Source of the DNA: Synechococcus sp. M16CYN
Lineage (GTDB): Bacteria; Cyanobacteriota; Cyanobacteriia; PCC-6307; Cyanobiaceae
Direction of reading: 5' to 3'
Length of the DNA stretch: 64,000 bases
Assembly: GCF_040371545.1 (NCBI RefSeq)
Contig: NZ_AP029048.1
Coordinates: 310,001 to 374,000 of the forward strand
This document shows, piece by piece, positions 30,219-40,873 of the stretch. The notes under the pieces were generated by a model, which was not told the DNA's origin, did no database searches, and was given only the letters and a program-made list of their open reading frames with translations. The first letter of the stretch is position 1, and each line of letters opens with the position of its first letter. Position numbers and translations under genes: made by a program.

Positions 30219-31184
30219 TCAACCCAGTAACCCATCGCGAAACGCGTCACCCGGGATGGCGCCTCGTTTAAGTCTGGCTTCCACCTCTAGCAACCGTCCC
30301 AACAGGGACAAGAACGCTTTGGGTGGTCTGCCTTGTAGTTGCTTGCGCATCACATAGATTCGTTTGGGATTGCTGATGCCGGCGGCTTTGGCAATTACGC
30401 CAACATCATGCTCCCCATGTTGTTCCAATAAGCTCACCCAAAGCCAGCCTCGAACCTGCCCGGTTAGGGTGGCGATGATACGCAAAGCTGATTCACCGGT
30501 ATCAATAAGAGCATCCCAACCAGCGATGGCTTCCCCGGGGTCCTCATCCAAAATGGCGTCACCCACCGCGAGAATGTTGCTAGCCGTGCCTTCTACGAGC
30601 TCTTTAACGAGGTCTGCACTAATCCTAGTGGCGCGTAAGGAGAGCTTATGCAGCTCTGACTCCAACCTAATGCTGTCGGTTCCAATGGAGTCCACCAAGA
30701 TATCAACGGCGTCATACTCCAGCTCGAGCGATAGTGCATCTGCGGTGCGCTGGACTAATTGCCTTTGTCCAGGACCATCCCAAGCGGCTGGCAATAGAAA
30801 ACTCTGCTCAAGATCCAGCCCCTGTTTAATTCTCTTTTGAACTGCTTTTGTTGTGCGTAGCCGACCGTCTGGTTTGGCAGAATTTACTAATACGAGATGA
30901 CTGGTTTCGGGTATGAGATCGAGCGCGGCTTCGAAGCGATCGGTGAGTTCACTGGGACAGTCGTTACAAAATGGGCTGCGTTGCAGCAATACCAGCCTCT
31001 CTCCGGCTGCGAAGGGGGGGGTTCGTGCCTCTTCTAAGGATTGAGCGGCTTGGTCTGTCTCGGCTCCATCGAGGCGGCTGAGGTTGAGGCTGTTCCAGTT
31101 AGGATCTACGAGACGGCTTATGAGGCTGTCAATAGCCCGGTCACGCGCTGCGACATCATCTCCCCAGATCAGATGAATGGGCAT
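30219..31184 (-). CDS. holA: DNA polymerase III delta subunit
   Basis: Clamp-loader wrench that opens the sliding clamp; 321 residues from ATG 31184. Features fit HolA: an N-terminal domain opening with PIHLIWGDD, VLVNSAKPDGRLRTTK in the middle, and C-terminal helices with ISNPKRIYVMRKQLQG. Walker motifs are degenerate, as usual for delta. It diverges from cobH with about 9 bases between start codons, so promoters must overlap the opposite coding region. Confidence 0.88.
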   Translation of the reverse strand: MPIHLIWGDDVAARDRAIDSLISRLVDPNWNSLNLSRLDGAETDQAAQSLEEARTPPFAAGERLVLLQRSPFCNDCPSELTDRFEAALDLIPETSHLVLVNSAKPDGRLRTTKAVQKRIKQGLDLEQSFLLPAAWDGPGQRQLVQRTADALSLELEYDAVDILVDSIGTDSIRLESELHKLSLRATRISADLVKELVEGTASNILAVGDAILDEDPGEAIAGWDALIDTGESALRIIATLTGQVRGWLWVSLLEQHGEHDVGVIAKAAGISNPKRIYVMRKQLQGRPPKAFLSLLGRLLEVEARLKRGAIPGDAFRDGLLG

Positions 31185-31193
31185 AAATCTACG

Positions 31194-31841
31194 ATGACTA
31201 GGATGGCCCAAGAACACCCGATTTTTGACGAGAGCATCCGTAGAATCCGAGTGTTGCTCAGTGATACCGGCTTGGAGTCTTTAGAGCAACAGGTACTGGA
31301 GCGTTTAGTACACAGCAGTGGTGATCCTGCAATAGCTCAATTACTACGGTTTAGTCCAGGAGCTTGCAGGGTAGGAGTCGATGCCCTGAGGTCTGGTGCC
31401 ATGATCCTAACGGACACCGCGATGGCGATGGCGGCTGTACTTCCAATGGCTAGGCGAACCTTGAAGGTTCCGGTGCGAACAGTGCTCGAGTGGGCACCAG
31501 CTCAGGCCCCCTCTGGATCAACTCGAACAGCGATGGGACTGTTGTCGGCTTGGCGGGAACTTGCCACTATGGGACCAGCCCCCATAGTACTAATCGGTAG
31601 TGCTCCAACAGCACTGCAAGTGCTGTTGGAGCAGGTGGATGCTGGTCAACCTGCGCCAAGTCTGGTGATTGGCATGCCAGTAGGATTCGTTAAAGTGACC
31701 GAAAGCAAACATCGCCTAGCTGGAAGCGGCCTAGCGCAAATTCGGCTAGAGGGCACCCGTGGCGGTGCGGGTTTGGTAGCCGCTGTAATCAATGCTTTAC
31801 TAAGGGCGGCTGTAGTCTCAGATCAAGACCTTGCCAACTAA
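31194..31841 (+). CDS. cobH: Precorrin-8X methylmutase
   Basis: Moves a methyl group within the corrin ring to give hydrogenobyrinate, part of cobalamin (or pseudocobalamin) synthesis. About 215 residues. The catalytic His is in RLVHSSGD (about residue 40), followed by LLRFSPGA and later the conserved MPVGFVKVTESK and TRGGAGLVAA blocks. The open frame extends back into holA antisense, so ATG 31194 (or 31203) is preferred. The last 53 bases overlap the end of tilS on the other strand. Confidence 0.93.
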   Translation: MTRMAQEHPIFDESIRRIRVLLSDTGLESLEQQVLERLVHSSGDPAIAQLLRFSPGACRVGVDALRSGAMILTDTAMAMAAVLPMARRTLKVPVRTVLEWAPAQAPSGSTRTAMGLLSAWRELATMGPAPIVLIGSAPTALQVLLEQVDAGQPAPSLVIGMPVGFVKVTESKHRLAGSGLAQIRLEGTRGGAGLVAAVINALLRAAVVSDQDLAN

Positions 31842-32802
31842 GCTTCCATCCTTTCGGAAGATCTGCTTGTCCACCAGCTGCCCCGCTGGCAAGCCGCAGA
31901 CTTAGTTGCTCTAGGGTATGAGCAGTCAGGCATGGGACGTTTTGTGTTTGCAACCATTGAGCTAACAGTTGCCGACGTGTAGGGTGGGGTAAATCGCCTA
32001 AGGCTTTGCGATCCAGTCCGTTGTTCCGCTTTAGTGTTGCGAGAGCCAGAGTACCCAGGATCTGCTGAGTGTCTTGCACTTGTGATATCCGTTCAGCTAA
32101 ACCAGCCAAGCGCTCACTACAGCCAGGATAAAGCTCCTCTAAAATCGGTAGTACCTCCATACGAATCTTATTGCGAGGTAAGGCAGTTGAGCAGTTGCTG
32201 GGGTCATTCCATACCGGTAGATTGAGATCACTGCAGATTGCGGCCGTTGCCGTACGCGTAAAACCCAACATTGGTCGACGCAGTTGAATGAATTTCGGTG
32301 CGCTTTTTTTTAAAAGCCGCACCGGTCGCAAGCTGCCTAGTCCAGCGAGATCACTGCCGCGACTCATTTGTAATAGCAGGTTTTCCGCTCGATCACTGGC
32401 GGTGTGGCCAGTTACTACGTCAGACCCATTAGCTTCGGCTAGGTTTGCGAGGCTGTCGTAGCGCCAGTTGCGAGCGGCTGCTTCTGTTCGAGGCAAATCT
32501 TTTGGTGCCTGATCGATCCGAAACACAAGACTTTGGGTATCACACCAATGGCCGAGCTCTGTTGCGATCCGGCAGGCCTCGCTATGCCAGCAGTGGTTGC
32601 CGTGCCATATTTTTAATGTCCACTGATGCAGTGGTAGTAGATCACGGAGCAGAGCTAACAGCGCCATTGAGTCCTGACCACCGGACACGGCTAATAGCAG
32701 TGCTTTCCTTTGGGGCAGTAGTTCTGGTGAATTGAGTAGCCGCTGATGTAGTTGGTGATGCCAGAATGTCCAGGGCAACGATTTGGAGTGATTCAACTCC
32801 AC
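31789..32802 (-). CDS. tilS: tRNA(Ile)-lysidine synthase
   Basis: Converts C34 of the CAU-anticodon tRNA-Ile to lysidine so that it reads AUA codons. The PP-loop is SGGQDS (residues 40-45 from the chosen start). HGNHCWHSEA and TGHTASDRAENLLLQMSRG, conserved blocks of the family, follow. The open frame runs to 32892, overlapping the divergent ycf23 start; GTG 32802 gives 337 residues and removes the overlap. It lacks the extra C-terminal domains of the E. coli enzyme, as in other short TilS proteins. Confidence 0.93.
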   Translation of the reverse strand: MELNHSKSLPWTFWHHQLHQRLLNSPELLPQRKALLLAVSGGQDSMALLALLRDLLPLHQWTLKIWHGNHCWHSEACRIATELGHWCDTQSLVFRIDQAPKDLPRTEAAARNWRYDSLANLAEANGSDVVTGHTASDRAENLLLQMSRGSDLAGLGSLRPVRLLKKSAPKFIQLRRPMLGFTRTATAAICSDLNLPVWNDPSNCSTALPRNKIRMEVLPILEELYPGCSERLAGLAERISQVQDTQQILGTLALATLKRNNGLDRKALGDLPHPTRRQLLAQWLQTQNVPCLTAHTLEQLSLRLASGAAGGQADLPKGWKLSWQGLDLRLQPPLVKH

Positions 32803-32834
32803 GATGTGAGAATTAGAAGATCGCTGTCTAGCCC

Positions 32835-33602
32835 ATGTCTCGTCTTCAGCAACTGCCCGCCGCTTTAAGGCATAGCCTCGAGCAGCGGTCAACTCTTAAG
32901 GTGATAGCTGGTCTGATGAATTTTGATGCCGCTAGCGTGGAGAAAGTGGCTTACGCTGCAGGTCGGGGTGGAGCAGACCTAATTGATGTGGCCTGTCATC
33001 CTGAGTTGGTTAAGTTGGCTATCGCTTCCTCTGATGGTGTGCCAGTATGTGTATCGTCCGTGAAGCCGGAGCAGTTCCCTGCAGCTGTGACCGCAGGAGC
33101 AGTGGCGATAGAAATTGGTAACTTTGATGTTTTTTACCCCCAAGGCCGAATTTTTAGTGCTGATGAGGTTCTTAAGCTCGCTCGCCACGCTCGGCAATTA
33201 CTGCCGAAAGTGACGTTGAGTGTTACTGTGCCCCACACTCTGCCGATGGATCAACAAGAACAGTTGGCAATTGATTTAGTAGCTGACGGCGTTGATTTAA
33301 TTCAAACTGAAGGCAGCTTGGGTGCTAAGCCCTTCAGCGCTGGTAGCCTTGGCTTGATCGAGAAGGCCGCTCCCACTCTCGCTGCGGCCGCCAGTATTAG
33401 CCGTGTGTCGGCAGCTCCAGTGCTTTGCGCCTCTGGGCTCTCAGCTATTACGGCTCCTATGGCGATCGCTGCCGGTGCTGCCGGCGTGGGTGTCGGTTCC
33501 GCGGTAAACCGTCTCAATGACGATCTGGCAATGGTCGCAGCGGTACGGGGTTTGCGTGAATCCCTTGACAATTTTAGAGTTTTAGTAGGTGCGCAGATTT
33601 AA
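32835..33602 (+). CDS. DUF561 / Ycf23 family TIM-barrel protein
   Basis: 255 residues with an alternating beta-alpha pattern. Segments such as LKVIAGLMNFDAASVEKV, GADLIDVACHPELV, VSSVKPEQFPAAVTAGA and DLIQTEGS are those I associate with Ycf23/DUF561, a conserved but uncharacterised family of cyanobacteria and algal plastids. A barrel enzyme is likely; the reaction is unknown. It is followed by a membrane-protein gene overlapping its stop by 14 bases, suggesting a coupled pair. Confidence 0.85.
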   Translation: MSRLQQLPAALRHSLEQRSTLKVIAGLMNFDAASVEKVAYAAGRGGADLIDVACHPELVKLAIASSDGVPVCVSSVKPEQFPAAVTAGAVAIEIGNFDVFYPQGRIFSADEVLKLARHARQLLPKVTLSVTVPHTLPMDQQEQLAIDLVADGVDLIQTEGSLGAKPFSAGSLGLIEKAAPTLAAAASISRVSAAPVLCASGLSAITAPMAIAAGAAGVGVGSAVNRLNDDLAMVAAVRGLRESLDNFRVLVGAQI

Positions 33603-34023
33603 AACCGCTTTTAATCTAATAATCGTAGTGTTGGAGAGTGTAGTGGGACCTATTGGTTGGCTGCTGCAGTGGCCTATCAGGGCTTTAGTTCTTCTCCTCG
33701 TAGCAGCAATGCCGTTAGGGGTGGAGCTGTCAAGTTTCTCGACAGCTCTTGGATCCGCAGCGCTGATCGGCCTATTGGGAACTGTACTGATGATCCCGCT
33801 AAAGCTAGTGCTCGCTTTACCTTGGGCTCTTGTTAGTCTCGGTGGTTTGATTACTCCAATTAACTGGCTGTTCAACTGGTTGATTGCGGTGATTTTGTTC
33901 AGCCTTACGGCCTTTTTGATTGATGGGTTCCGTTTGAAGAACGGGCTCTCCAGTGCAGTGCTGGGTGCTATGGCTTACGGTGTACTGAGCACTTTGTTCA
34001 TTCATCTACTGGATTTAGGATGA
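33589..34023 (+). CDS. Small four-helix membrane protein
   Basis: 144 residues with about four hydrophobic segments (LVLLLVAAMPLGV, ALIGLLGTVLMIPLKLVLAL, WLFNWLIAVILFSLTAFL, AVLGAMAYGVLSTLFIHLL). A PIN/GxI-rich stretch (GGLITPINW) lies between helices 2 and 3. Shape and length recall small holin-like or DUF membrane proteins of cyanobacteria, but I make no functional claim. It starts at GTG 33589, inside the ycf23 end. uvrB begins 113 bases downstream. Confidence 0.75.
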   Translation: MRRFKTAFNLIIVVLESVVGPIGWLLQWPIRALVLLLVAAMPLGVELSSFSTALGSAALIGLLGTVLMIPLKLVLALPWALVSLGGLITPINWLFNWLIAVILFSLTAFLIDGFRLKNGLSSAVLGAMAYGVLSTLFIHLLDLG

Positions 34024-34136
34024 TATACTTAGTCAGCGCCCGAGCTGTATCGATTTGAAAGAGTTTGAATTCCGGTGCCTATGTTTTTCTTGGCAGCTCT
34101 TAACTTAATTGATTCGGCATCACGGCACGCCTGTAC

Positions 34137-36176
34137 ATGCCCGCTTACGATCTCTCGACACCGTATCTCCCGAAGGGAGATCAACCCTCAGCCATTGCCC
34201 AATTAGTCGAGGGTGTTAATAGAGGTGAGCGTTATCAAACCTTGCTGGGAGCCACAGGTACTGGTAAGACCTTCACCATAGCCAACGTAATTGCTCAAAC
34301 TGGGCGTCCGGCGCTGGTATTGGCCCATAATAAAACACTTGCAGCACAGCTGTGTAACGAGTTGCGAGAGTTCTTCCCAGAGAACGCTGTCGAATACTTT
34401 ATTTCCTATTACGATTACTACCAGCCGGAGGCCTATGTTCCGGTGAGTGATACGTATATTGCAAAGACCGCGTCGATTAATGAAGAAATCGACATGCTGC
34501 GTCACTCAGCTACTCGTTCTTTATTTGAACGCCGAGATGTGATCGTTGTGGCATCGATCAGCTGTATCTATGGATTAGGAATTCCGAGTGAATACCTCAA
34601 GGCAGCGGTGAAATTCAAAGTAGGTGAGACTCTCAATATTCGTGGTCAACTACGGGAGCTAGTAATCAACCAATATAGCCGAAATGACACTGAAATTGCC
34701 CGTGGCCGCTTCCGAATGAGGGGGGACGTACTCGAGATTGGCCCGGCCTATGAAGATCGACTGGTGCGGATTGAGCTGTTTGGTGATGAAATAGAGGCGA
34801 TTCGCCACATAGACCCTATTACTGGAGAAATTCTCCAGAACCTAGAGAGGGTAAACATCTATCCGGCCAAACACTTTGTCACCCCAAAGAATCGTTTAAA
34901 TACGGCCATTAAAATGATCCGCAACGAACTTAACAAACAACTAGAAGTTTTCAACAACGAAGGCAAATTATTAGAAGCCCAGCGGCTGGAGCAGCGTACC
35001 AAATACGATTTAGAAATGCTTGGCCAAGTTGGTTACTGCAATGGGGTAGAAAATTATGCTCGGCATTTAGCGGGTCGTAAGGAGGGCACGCCGCCCGAAT
35101 GCTTAATCGATTACTTTCCTGACGACTGGTTATTGATCGTGGATGAAAGCCATGTCACCTGCCCCCAACTGCAGGCTATGTACAACGGCGATCAGGCTCG
35201 TAAAAAGGTGTTGATTGACCATGGTTTTCGCCTGCCCAGTGCTATAGATAATCGGCCATTAAAAGGTGCTGAATTCTGGGAGAAAGCACGCCAAACGGTG
35301 TTTGTGAGTGCAACACCGGGAAGCTGGGAGATAGAGGTGAGTGTTGGACAGGTAGCGGAGCAGGTGATTCGCCCTACTGGTGTGTTGGATCCGATTGTTG
35401 AGGTACGACCCACCACCGGTCAAGTTGACGACCTGCTGGGGGAAATCCGTGATCGCGCTTCCAAGCGACAGCGAGTGTTAGTGACTACTCTCACTAAGCG
35501 CATGGCTGAAGACCTTACCGATTACTTGGCGGAAAATGGCATGAGGGCACGTTACCTTCATTCCGAAATCAACTCGATCGAGCGAATTGAGATCATTCAA
35601 GATTTGCGGGTCGGAGAATACGATGTACTGGTGGGGGTAAACCTGCTGCGGGAAGGCTTAGATTTACCTGAGGTGTCATTAGTAGCTATTTTAGATGCTG
35701 ATAAAGAGGGATTTTTGCGTGCTGAGCGATCCCTAATTCAGACAATTGGCCGGGCTGCTCGTCATGTAGAAGGTAAGGCATTACTGTATGCCGAAAACAT
35801 GACCGATTCGATGGCGAAAGCGATCGACGAAACCGAACGTCGGCGCGAGGTTCAGCACGCCTATAACGAAAGGCACGGTATCGTGCCTACGGCTGCGGGC
35901 AAAAAGGCCAGTAATTCAATACTGAGCTCTCTCGAACTTTCAAGAAAGCTAAAACAGGATAGTTCCGATGCAGATTTGGTGGAGATGGCAAGTAAAACCG
36001 CTCAGGTTTTGAACAATGACTTTGATACTGTTTCGGCATTGGAGGCATTGCCAGAGTTGATTGATCAGTTGGAAAGCAAGATGAAAGATGCTGCGAAGAG
36101 GCTTGACTTTGAAGAGGCGAGTACCTTGCGCGATCAGGTAAAGCGACTGCGCCGGAAAATGGCGGGAAGCTGCTAA
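34137..36176 (+). CDS. uvrB: Excinuclease ABC subunit B
   Basis: Damage-verification helicase of nucleotide excision repair, 679 residues. Walker A GATGTGKT is at 38-45, the DNA-gripping beta-hairpin is near 91-102 ([12 protein letters not shown]), helicase motifs include DESH (VDESHVT) and the QTIGRAARH motif VI. The C-terminal UVR domain for UvrC contact is at about 640-675 ([16 protein letters not shown]). No clear LexA site in the short upstream spacer. Convergent with mutS, 29 bases apart. Confidence 0.98.
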   Translation: MPAYDLSTPYLPKGDQPSAIAQLVEGVNRGERYQTLLGATGTGKTFTIANVIAQTGRPALVLAHNKTLAAQLCNELREFFPENAVEYFISYYDYYQPEAYVPVSDTYIAKTASINEEIDMLRHSATRSLFERRDVIVVASISCIYGLGIPSEYLKAAVKFKVGETLNIRGQLRELVINQYSRNDTEIARGRFRMRGDVLEIGPAYEDRLVRIELFGDEIEAIRHIDPITGEILQNLERVNIYPAKHFVTPKNRLNTAIKMIRNELNKQLEVFNNEGKLLEAQRLEQRTKYDLEMLGQVGYCNGVENYARHLAGRKEGTPPECLIDYFPDDWLLIVDESHVTCPQLQAMYNGDQARKKVLIDHGFRLPSAIDNRPLKGAEFWEKARQTVFVSATPGSWEIEVSVGQVAEQVIRPTGVLDPIVEVRPTTGQVDDLLGEIRDRASKRQRVLVTTLTKRMAEDLTDYLAENGMRARYLHSEINSIERIEIIQDLRVGEYDVLVGVNLLREGLDLPEVSLVAILDADKEGFLRAERSLIQTIGRAARHVEGKALLYAENMTDSMAKAIDETERRREVQHAYNERHGIVPTAAGKKASNSILSSLELSRKLKQDSSDADLVEMASKTAQVLNNDFDTVSALEALPELIDQLESKMKDAAKRLDFEEASTLRDQVKRLRRKMAGSC

Positions 36177-36205
36177 CTTGGCTTTGGTCTGATGCGTACC
36201 AGTTG

Positions 36206-38878
36206 CTAGACCGCAAATTTGTTGAGTATTTGGCGTGCCCGTTTAACTACTACTGGTGGTACCCCAGCCAATCGCGCTGCTTCGATCCCGTAGCTGCGGC
36301 TAGCTGCCCCTGGCCTTACTTGGTGCAAGAAAAGCAAATCATTGCCCGTCTCTTTCACTAGTACTTGGAAATTGGCTACGTTGCTATGGTCCTCGGCCAA
36401 GGCGTTCAGCTCATGGTAGTGAGTGGCGAATATGCTGCGGCTCCCTAAGCTTTCAGCGAGATGCTCACTAACAGCCCAGGCGATCGATAGACCATCAAAG
36501 GTGGCCGTACCTCGTCCGATCTCATCCAATAACACCAAGGATCGCGACGTAGCGTGATGAAGGATGTTGGCAGTTTCAGTCATTTCTACCATGAACGTGG
36601 ATTGGCCAGCAGCTAAATCATCCACGGCGCCAACGCGGGTGAAGATGCGATCGGCTAACCCAATACGCGCCTGTTTGGCCGGAACCCAGCTGCCCATCTG
36701 AGCAAGCAATTGGATTAGGCCTATCTGCCGCAGATAACAGCTTTTGCCACTGGCATTGGGTCCGGTGAGTACCACCAAATCGGTGCCGGCGCCGAGAGCC
36801 ACATCGTTGGGAATAAAAGGAGTTTCCACCAACAGCTGTTCCACTACGGGGTGCCGAGCCGAAGTAAGCACCAGTTCTCGGCTGTTAGTAAGCAGCGGGG
36901 GACAAAAGTTACTGGTAGCGGCCACATCTGCTAGACTCGCAAGAGCGTCGAGACTGGCAACGGCTCGGGCCGCTTCACGGATTGATGTGGACATGGTGCC
37001 CACTTGGTCTCGCAACTGCACAAAAAGTTCGTATTCTCGCTGGTAGGTGCGAGCGCGCAGTTGTAAAATCCGTCCCTCGCGCTCTCTTAGTGCAGGGGTT
37101 ACAAATCGCTCTTCGTTGGCCAGAGTTTGGCGACGGATCCAGTGCTCGGGAACCACATATGCCTTGGTTCTGCTCGTCGCGAAATAGTAGCCGAAGGTGC
37201 GGTGATGTTGAAGCCGCAAAGTGTTTATCCCACTGAGTTGGCGCTCTTGTTCTTCTTGCTGAGCAAGCCAGCTATCCTGATCGTCCAGTTGGTTACGAAG
37301 ACCATCCAGCAGAGGATCGACGCCGTTATGGATCAAACCGCCCGCGCTGAGGGAAGGTGGCGGAAATTCCACCAAGGTATCGCCGACGGCAACGGCGAGT
37401 TCCTGCAAGTGCGATTGCGGTTCTAGCAGTGCTTTGAGCCAGCAGGGCCCATCATTAACAGCACCAAGGTGAGCCGCTAGTTGCGGAAGCCGCTTAAGCC
37501 CGTTCGCGATCGCAACGAGATCGCGTGCGTCAGCATGACCAGCTCCAGCCCGCCCCGCTAACCGCTCAAGATCCTCCATGGGCTTAAGTAACCGACGCAG
37601 GGTCTGGCGAAGAGGGCGTTGCTTCACAAAGGTACTCACTAAGGTTTGACGCCGTTCGATTGCTGCGAGATCCATCAGCGGTGTTTCTATCCAGCGACGT
37701 AGACAGCGACCCCCCATGGCAGTAAGTGTGCGGTCGATAGCCCACAGCAATGATCCCTGCAAGACCCCATCCCGCTGGGTAGCAGTGAGCTCCAGATTGC
37801 GTCGAGTTTGAGCATCCAATACCAGGGCTTCACCACTGTGCAAAATTTTTGGTACTTCCAAGGGAACGCTGACGTTGTCATTGAGGGGTTGGGTTTCGTG
37901 CACGTAGCGGAGAAGGCCCCCTAAGGCCTGAAACGCGAGCGGCAGTTCTGCCATTCCTAGCCCATCAAGGCTGGCTAGCTGGTAATACTGCAGAAGAGTG
38001 GCTTTTACTTCAGGCCAGTTGAATGGAGTGGTGCCGATGGGAGTCAGTTGAACCCGATCTGGACACCAAGACGGTGATGGATCTTTTCCACTCCAGAGCA
38101 ATTCGGAGGCCTCCAATTGCACCAGGTGTTGATGTAGGTCATCACTACCCTCCCGTTGCATCACCTGCACGTCGCCGGTACTCACATCGGCCTGGGCAAT
38201 CCCCCATTGGAAGGGTTGTTGCCCACCGGTTGCTTCCACCACAACGGCTACAATCCAGTTGTTGCGCCGAGCACTAAGCATACTTTGTTCCAGTACCGTG
38301 CCAGGGGTCAAGACGCGGGTGATAGCCCGCTTTAGGAGAGCTCCTTTAGCTGGTGTAACCTCCAATTGATCGCAGAGGACTATGGAATACCCCAGGTGAA
38401 TCAGATCGCTGCAATATCGCTCTACGGCGTTATGCGGAATGCCAGCCATCGGTACCCTCCCAATTGCCTTACCGCCTTGCTTGGCTGTAAGCGTAAGTTC
38501 AAGTTCTCGGGAGAGGGTGATCGCGTCTTCAAAGAAGCATTCAAAGAAATCCCCAAGCCGGTACAGCAACACCCGCTCCGGGTGCGCTAGCTTCAGCTCT
38601 ACATAATGACGCAGCATCGGTGTGAGCTGCTCCGGATTGATTTGGCTGTGGTGGGTCCACGCTAGGTTGTCCTCAACTGGATCGCTCCTGTTAGGAGCTT
38701 TGACGCTAGGTTGGGTAGCGATTTGGCGGCGAGGACGAATTGCAGCATCGGCTTTCAACTTGGTATCGCAGAGGACGTCAGCGTTTGATTGAGGATTTAC
38801 TGATCGCACTGGTTCAGCCTCTGCGAACAGGCTGCCCTGCAGGGAAAATTCCGGCTGGATGTCAGCGGATTGCGGCAC
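36206..38878 (-). CDS. mutS: DNA mismatch repair ATPase MutS
   Basis: 890 residues. The mismatch-wedging Phe-x-Glu is Phe111/Glu113 in [11 protein letters not shown], the ATPase Walker A is GPNASGKS (706-713), Walker B is LLDEIG (785-786 acidic pair), and FATHYHEL is at 812-819. About 85 residues precede the normal start of MutS homology; this tail is charged and low in structure. The start is GTG 38878. A sulfotransferase gene lies 40 bases upstream on the same strand, an unusual operon partner. Confidence 0.96.
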   Translation of the reverse strand: MPQSADIQPEFSLQGSLFAEAEPVRSVNPQSNADVLCDTKLKADAAIRPRRQIATQPSVKAPNRSDPVEDNLAWTHHSQINPEQLTPMLRHYVELKLAHPERVLLYRLGDFFECFFEDAITLSRELELTLTAKQGGKAIGRVPMAGIPHNAVERYCSDLIHLGYSIVLCDQLEVTPAKGALLKRAITRVLTPGTVLEQSMLSARRNNWIVAVVVEATGGQQPFQWGIAQADVSTGDVQVMQREGSDDLHQHLVQLEASELLWSGKDPSPSWCPDRVQLTPIGTTPFNWPEVKATLLQYYQLASLDGLGMAELPLAFQALGGLLRYVHETQPLNDNVSVPLEVPKILHSGEALVLDAQTRRNLELTATQRDGVLQGSLLWAIDRTLTAMGGRCLRRWIETPLMDLAAIERRQTLVSTFVKQRPLRQTLRRLLKPMEDLERLAGRAGAGHADARDLVAIANGLKRLPQLAAHLGAVNDGPCWLKALLEPQSHLQELAVAVGDTLVEFPPPSLSAGGLIHNGVDPLLDGLRNQLDDQDSWLAQQEEQERQLSGINTLRLQHHRTFGYYFATSRTKAYVVPEHWIRRQTLANEERFVTPALREREGRILQLRARTYQREYELFVQLRDQVGTMSTSIREAARAVASLDALASLADVAATSNFCPPLLTNSRELVLTSARHPVVEQLLVETPFIPNDVALGAGTDLVVLTGPNASGKSCYLRQIGLIQLLAQMGSWVPAKQARIGLADRIFTRVGAVDDLAAGQSTFMVEMTETANILHHATSRSLVLLDEIGRGTATFDGLSIAWAVSEHLAESLGSRSIFATHYHELNALAEDHSNVANFQVLVKETGNDLLFLHQVRPGAASRSYGIEAARLAGVPPVVVKRARQILNKFAV

Positions 38879-38918
38879 GACCCTAAAGCGATATACCGAA
38901 TACCGATCGTAAGGGTGC

Positions 38919-39578
38919 CTACCCGTTCATATAGCCGAAAGCACGATTATCAACTGCATAGAGCCAGCGTACTTGCTGCTCCAGAGCCTGCAGCTCCGCG
39001 TTGGGTAGTTCCGGCAGCGGTTGGCGGGTCGGATTGTTGTGGGGCAGACGTATCGATTCACCGTAATATTCACTGAGCCACCTCTCAAGTTCTTCAAGTC
39101 GTTCTTGATGGAATACCTTGACCCGTGAGTGAGAGTATTTGCTGCCCATTCTGCTCAGGAAATCGAATTGAGACCGCATGTGAGGATGGGGCAGCCAACG
39201 CGCCAAGTCGATGTAACCCGCCAGATTGAGACTACTTAGTTCGCGGTGGGTGCGGTAACGATAGTAGCGGGCTAAGTCGGGATCCTGATTGCGAAAGGAG
39301 GAAAGCAGGCGTTGCCAGGGATCACGCACCACGGTAAACAGCTGAGCTCCCTCTAAGGCTTCGGGAAACAGCTGCTCCAATTCTACGAGGCGCAGGTGCT
39401 GAAGGAAATTGCTAGATAAGTTGCGGGCCAGTAGATCGCGACTCTTAATCAAACCAAAGCCCGTAGTTAGATTCTCCTGGTCCCATGGGCCGTAGAGATT
39501 AAGAGCTTGTTCAATCGAGGTGCCCGCAGTTTTGGGAATGTGCAGAAAAACTAGCTTGCGCGGACGATCGAAGGGCAT
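38919..39578 (-). CDS. Sulfotransferase family protein (PAPS-dependent type)
   Basis: 219 residues from ATG 39578 (a GTG six codons earlier would overlap the neighbour). The 5'-phosphosulfate loop is HIPKTAGTS (13-21) and the 3'-phosphate segment is [14 protein letters not shown]. These are hallmarks of Golgi-like carbohydrate sulfotransferases of the Sulfotransfer_2 type. Likely acceptor is a surface glycan, inferred only from the nearby glycosyltransferases. It is 5 bases behind the other sulfotransferase-like gene and just ahead of mutS. Confidence 0.85.
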   Translation of the reverse strand: MPFDRPRKLVFLHIPKTAGTSIEQALNLYGPWDQENLTTGFGLIKSRDLLARNLSSNFLQHLRLVELEQLFPEALEGAQLFTVVRDPWQRLLSSFRNQDPDLARYYRYRTHRELSSLNLAGYIDLARWLPHPHMRSQFDFLSRMGSKYSHSRVKVFHQERLEELERWLSEYYGESIRLPHNNPTRQPLPELPNAELQALEQQVRWLYAVDNRAFGYMNG

Positions 39579-39582
39579 TGTG

Positions 39583-40251
39583 TCAGCCCTGGCCACTGCG
39601 GGGCAGTTGTTCTCCTACCAGGTTGTAGTCCGGGGCTAAAAATTGTTTCAGGATGTTGTAAGGGGTGTGTGTAATGTCATACACGAGGCTGCGCAGCTGG
39701 GATTGCTGTTGGAAGCATTGCAAAATTTCGGCGTGTGCCTGGTGCCACATCCGGCGCCATTCCAGTAGCACGTCATCAACTTTGAGCTCATAGCCATGTA
39801 AGCGGCTGAGATGGTGACGGTATGTCTCCAAGAAGCTGCCATTAAGGTGACGGCAGCGTGATTGCAGCCAGGCCTCTACCGGACGGGTATTGAGAATGAA
39901 GTAAGCGTCTGGATCGCTATCAATCAGCTGACGGTGGAGCAAGGTACCCTCGCTAAGGACGTGGTCACCGGTTTCGCCATGTTCTGGCACATGGATGAAA
40001 TCGAGAAAGGCGTTGCTGCGGGGGTAGTGAGCCGGTAGGTTGATTCGGCCGTGGCGACGCAAATCGCTGAGGGTAGCGAGCATGAGCTGGTTGCGATCCC
40101 AATGAACGCAACCGATACCGGCCCGCTCGAAAGCAGTGGCGAGACTGCGGGTGCCGCAGCGGTTGAAACCCACCACATAGATTCGCCGGGTGGCTTTGAT
40201 GTCGGGAGCGTTCACGCTTACCGGCTTGCGTATTGAAATCGCCTTGGACAT
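39583..40251 (-). CDS. Sulfotransferase-like P-loop protein
   Basis: 222 residues. The phosphosulfate-binding loop reads VVGFNRCGTRSLATAF (residues about 26-41), followed by a GIGCVHWD strand and a NTRPVEAWLQSR segment matching the 3'-phosphate region of distant sulfotransferases of the Sulfotransfer_4 type. Cys in place of a more usual residue inside the loop is worth noting. Paired with the sulfotransferase downstream, 5 bases apart. ATG 40251 is preferred over TTG 40260. Confidence 0.75.
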   Translation of the reverse strand: MSKAISIRKPVSVNAPDIKATRRIYVVGFNRCGTRSLATAFERAGIGCVHWDRNQLMLATLSDLRRHGRINLPAHYPRSNAFLDFIHVPEHGETGDHVLSEGTLLHRQLIDSDPDAYFILNTRPVEAWLQSRCRHLNGSFLETYRHHLSRLHGYELKVDDVLLEWRRMWHQAHAEILQCFQQQSQLRSLVYDITHTPYNILKQFLAPDYNLVGEQLPRSGQG

Positions 40252-40634
40252 GGACGTCAACGAAACGCTGATTAAATCCCTCAGCGTTTCGGCACAAGAG
40301 ACACAGTCGGCAACCTACAGTACAGGAGTCTAGCTGGTTACCAAGCGGGCGCTGCTGCCTCCTAGAATCGGTTAAGCCAGTTACTTGCTATATCAAAGAC
40401 ACGTAACCAAACAGGTAGCTAAAGAAGACGACAAAAGCACCAGCTAGGGACACACACTTGAATCGAGACCGAATCGGCGTAGTTATGGATTCTTCGTAAT
40501 GTGGCCTAGTAATCGGGACGAAATAAGCATTTCTCCGCACAAATCTGGACTATTTCATCTTGCATCTTGACTGGTCGATTGTGGCATGTTCCGTGTGACA
40601 ATCTTCAAGCGCTACGAGCAGCTGATCCAACCCA
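40252..40634. other. Divergent spacer: sulfotransferase genes / psbZ
   Basis: 383 bases holding both promoters of a divergent pair. It contains the 11 bp inverted repeat at 40261-40291. TTGACT near 40570 could be a -35 for psbZ, but I see no convincing -10 at the right distance. Confidence 0.4.
40261..40291. repeat. Perfect 11 bp inverted repeat, 9 nt loop
   Basis: CGAAACGCTGA, then TTAAATCCC, then TCAGCGTTTCG. It begins 10 bases upstream of the sulfotransferase-like start codon (minus strand), where it would cover or crowd the ribosome-binding site if transcribed. A translational or operator role is possible; untested. Confidence 0.65.
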
Positions 40635-40823
40635 ATGCAGTTCATCAATACCCTCACCGTTTTGGCGTTAGTAGTGGTGTCGTTCGCTCTCATTGTGGCC
40701 GTGCCGGTTTTGTTTGCTTCCACGGAGGATAGCGGCCGCTCAAATCGTTTGATTCTGCTAGGAAGCAGCGTTTGGGTAGCACTTGTTTTGCTAAACTGGG
40801 GCGTAAGCTTTTTTGTCGCTTAA
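40635..40823 (+). CDS. psbZ: Photosystem II protein PsbZ (Ycf9)
   Basis: 62 residues, the exact family size, with two membrane helices ([20 protein letters not shown] and [21 protein letters not shown]) separated by a short [10 protein letters not shown] loop. PsbZ sits at the edge of PSII and stabilises antenna contacts and supercomplexes. It is placed between mutS and ribH, a linkage I know from marine picocyanobacteria. Confidence 0.97.
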   Translation: MQFINTLTVLALVVVSFALIVAVPVLFASTEDSGRSNRLILLGSSVWVALVLLNWGVSFFVA

Positions 40824-40873
40824 TTGGGTCTAGGCATGAAGCGAAGATGGGTGTAGAGCCAACCGGGCATGTC

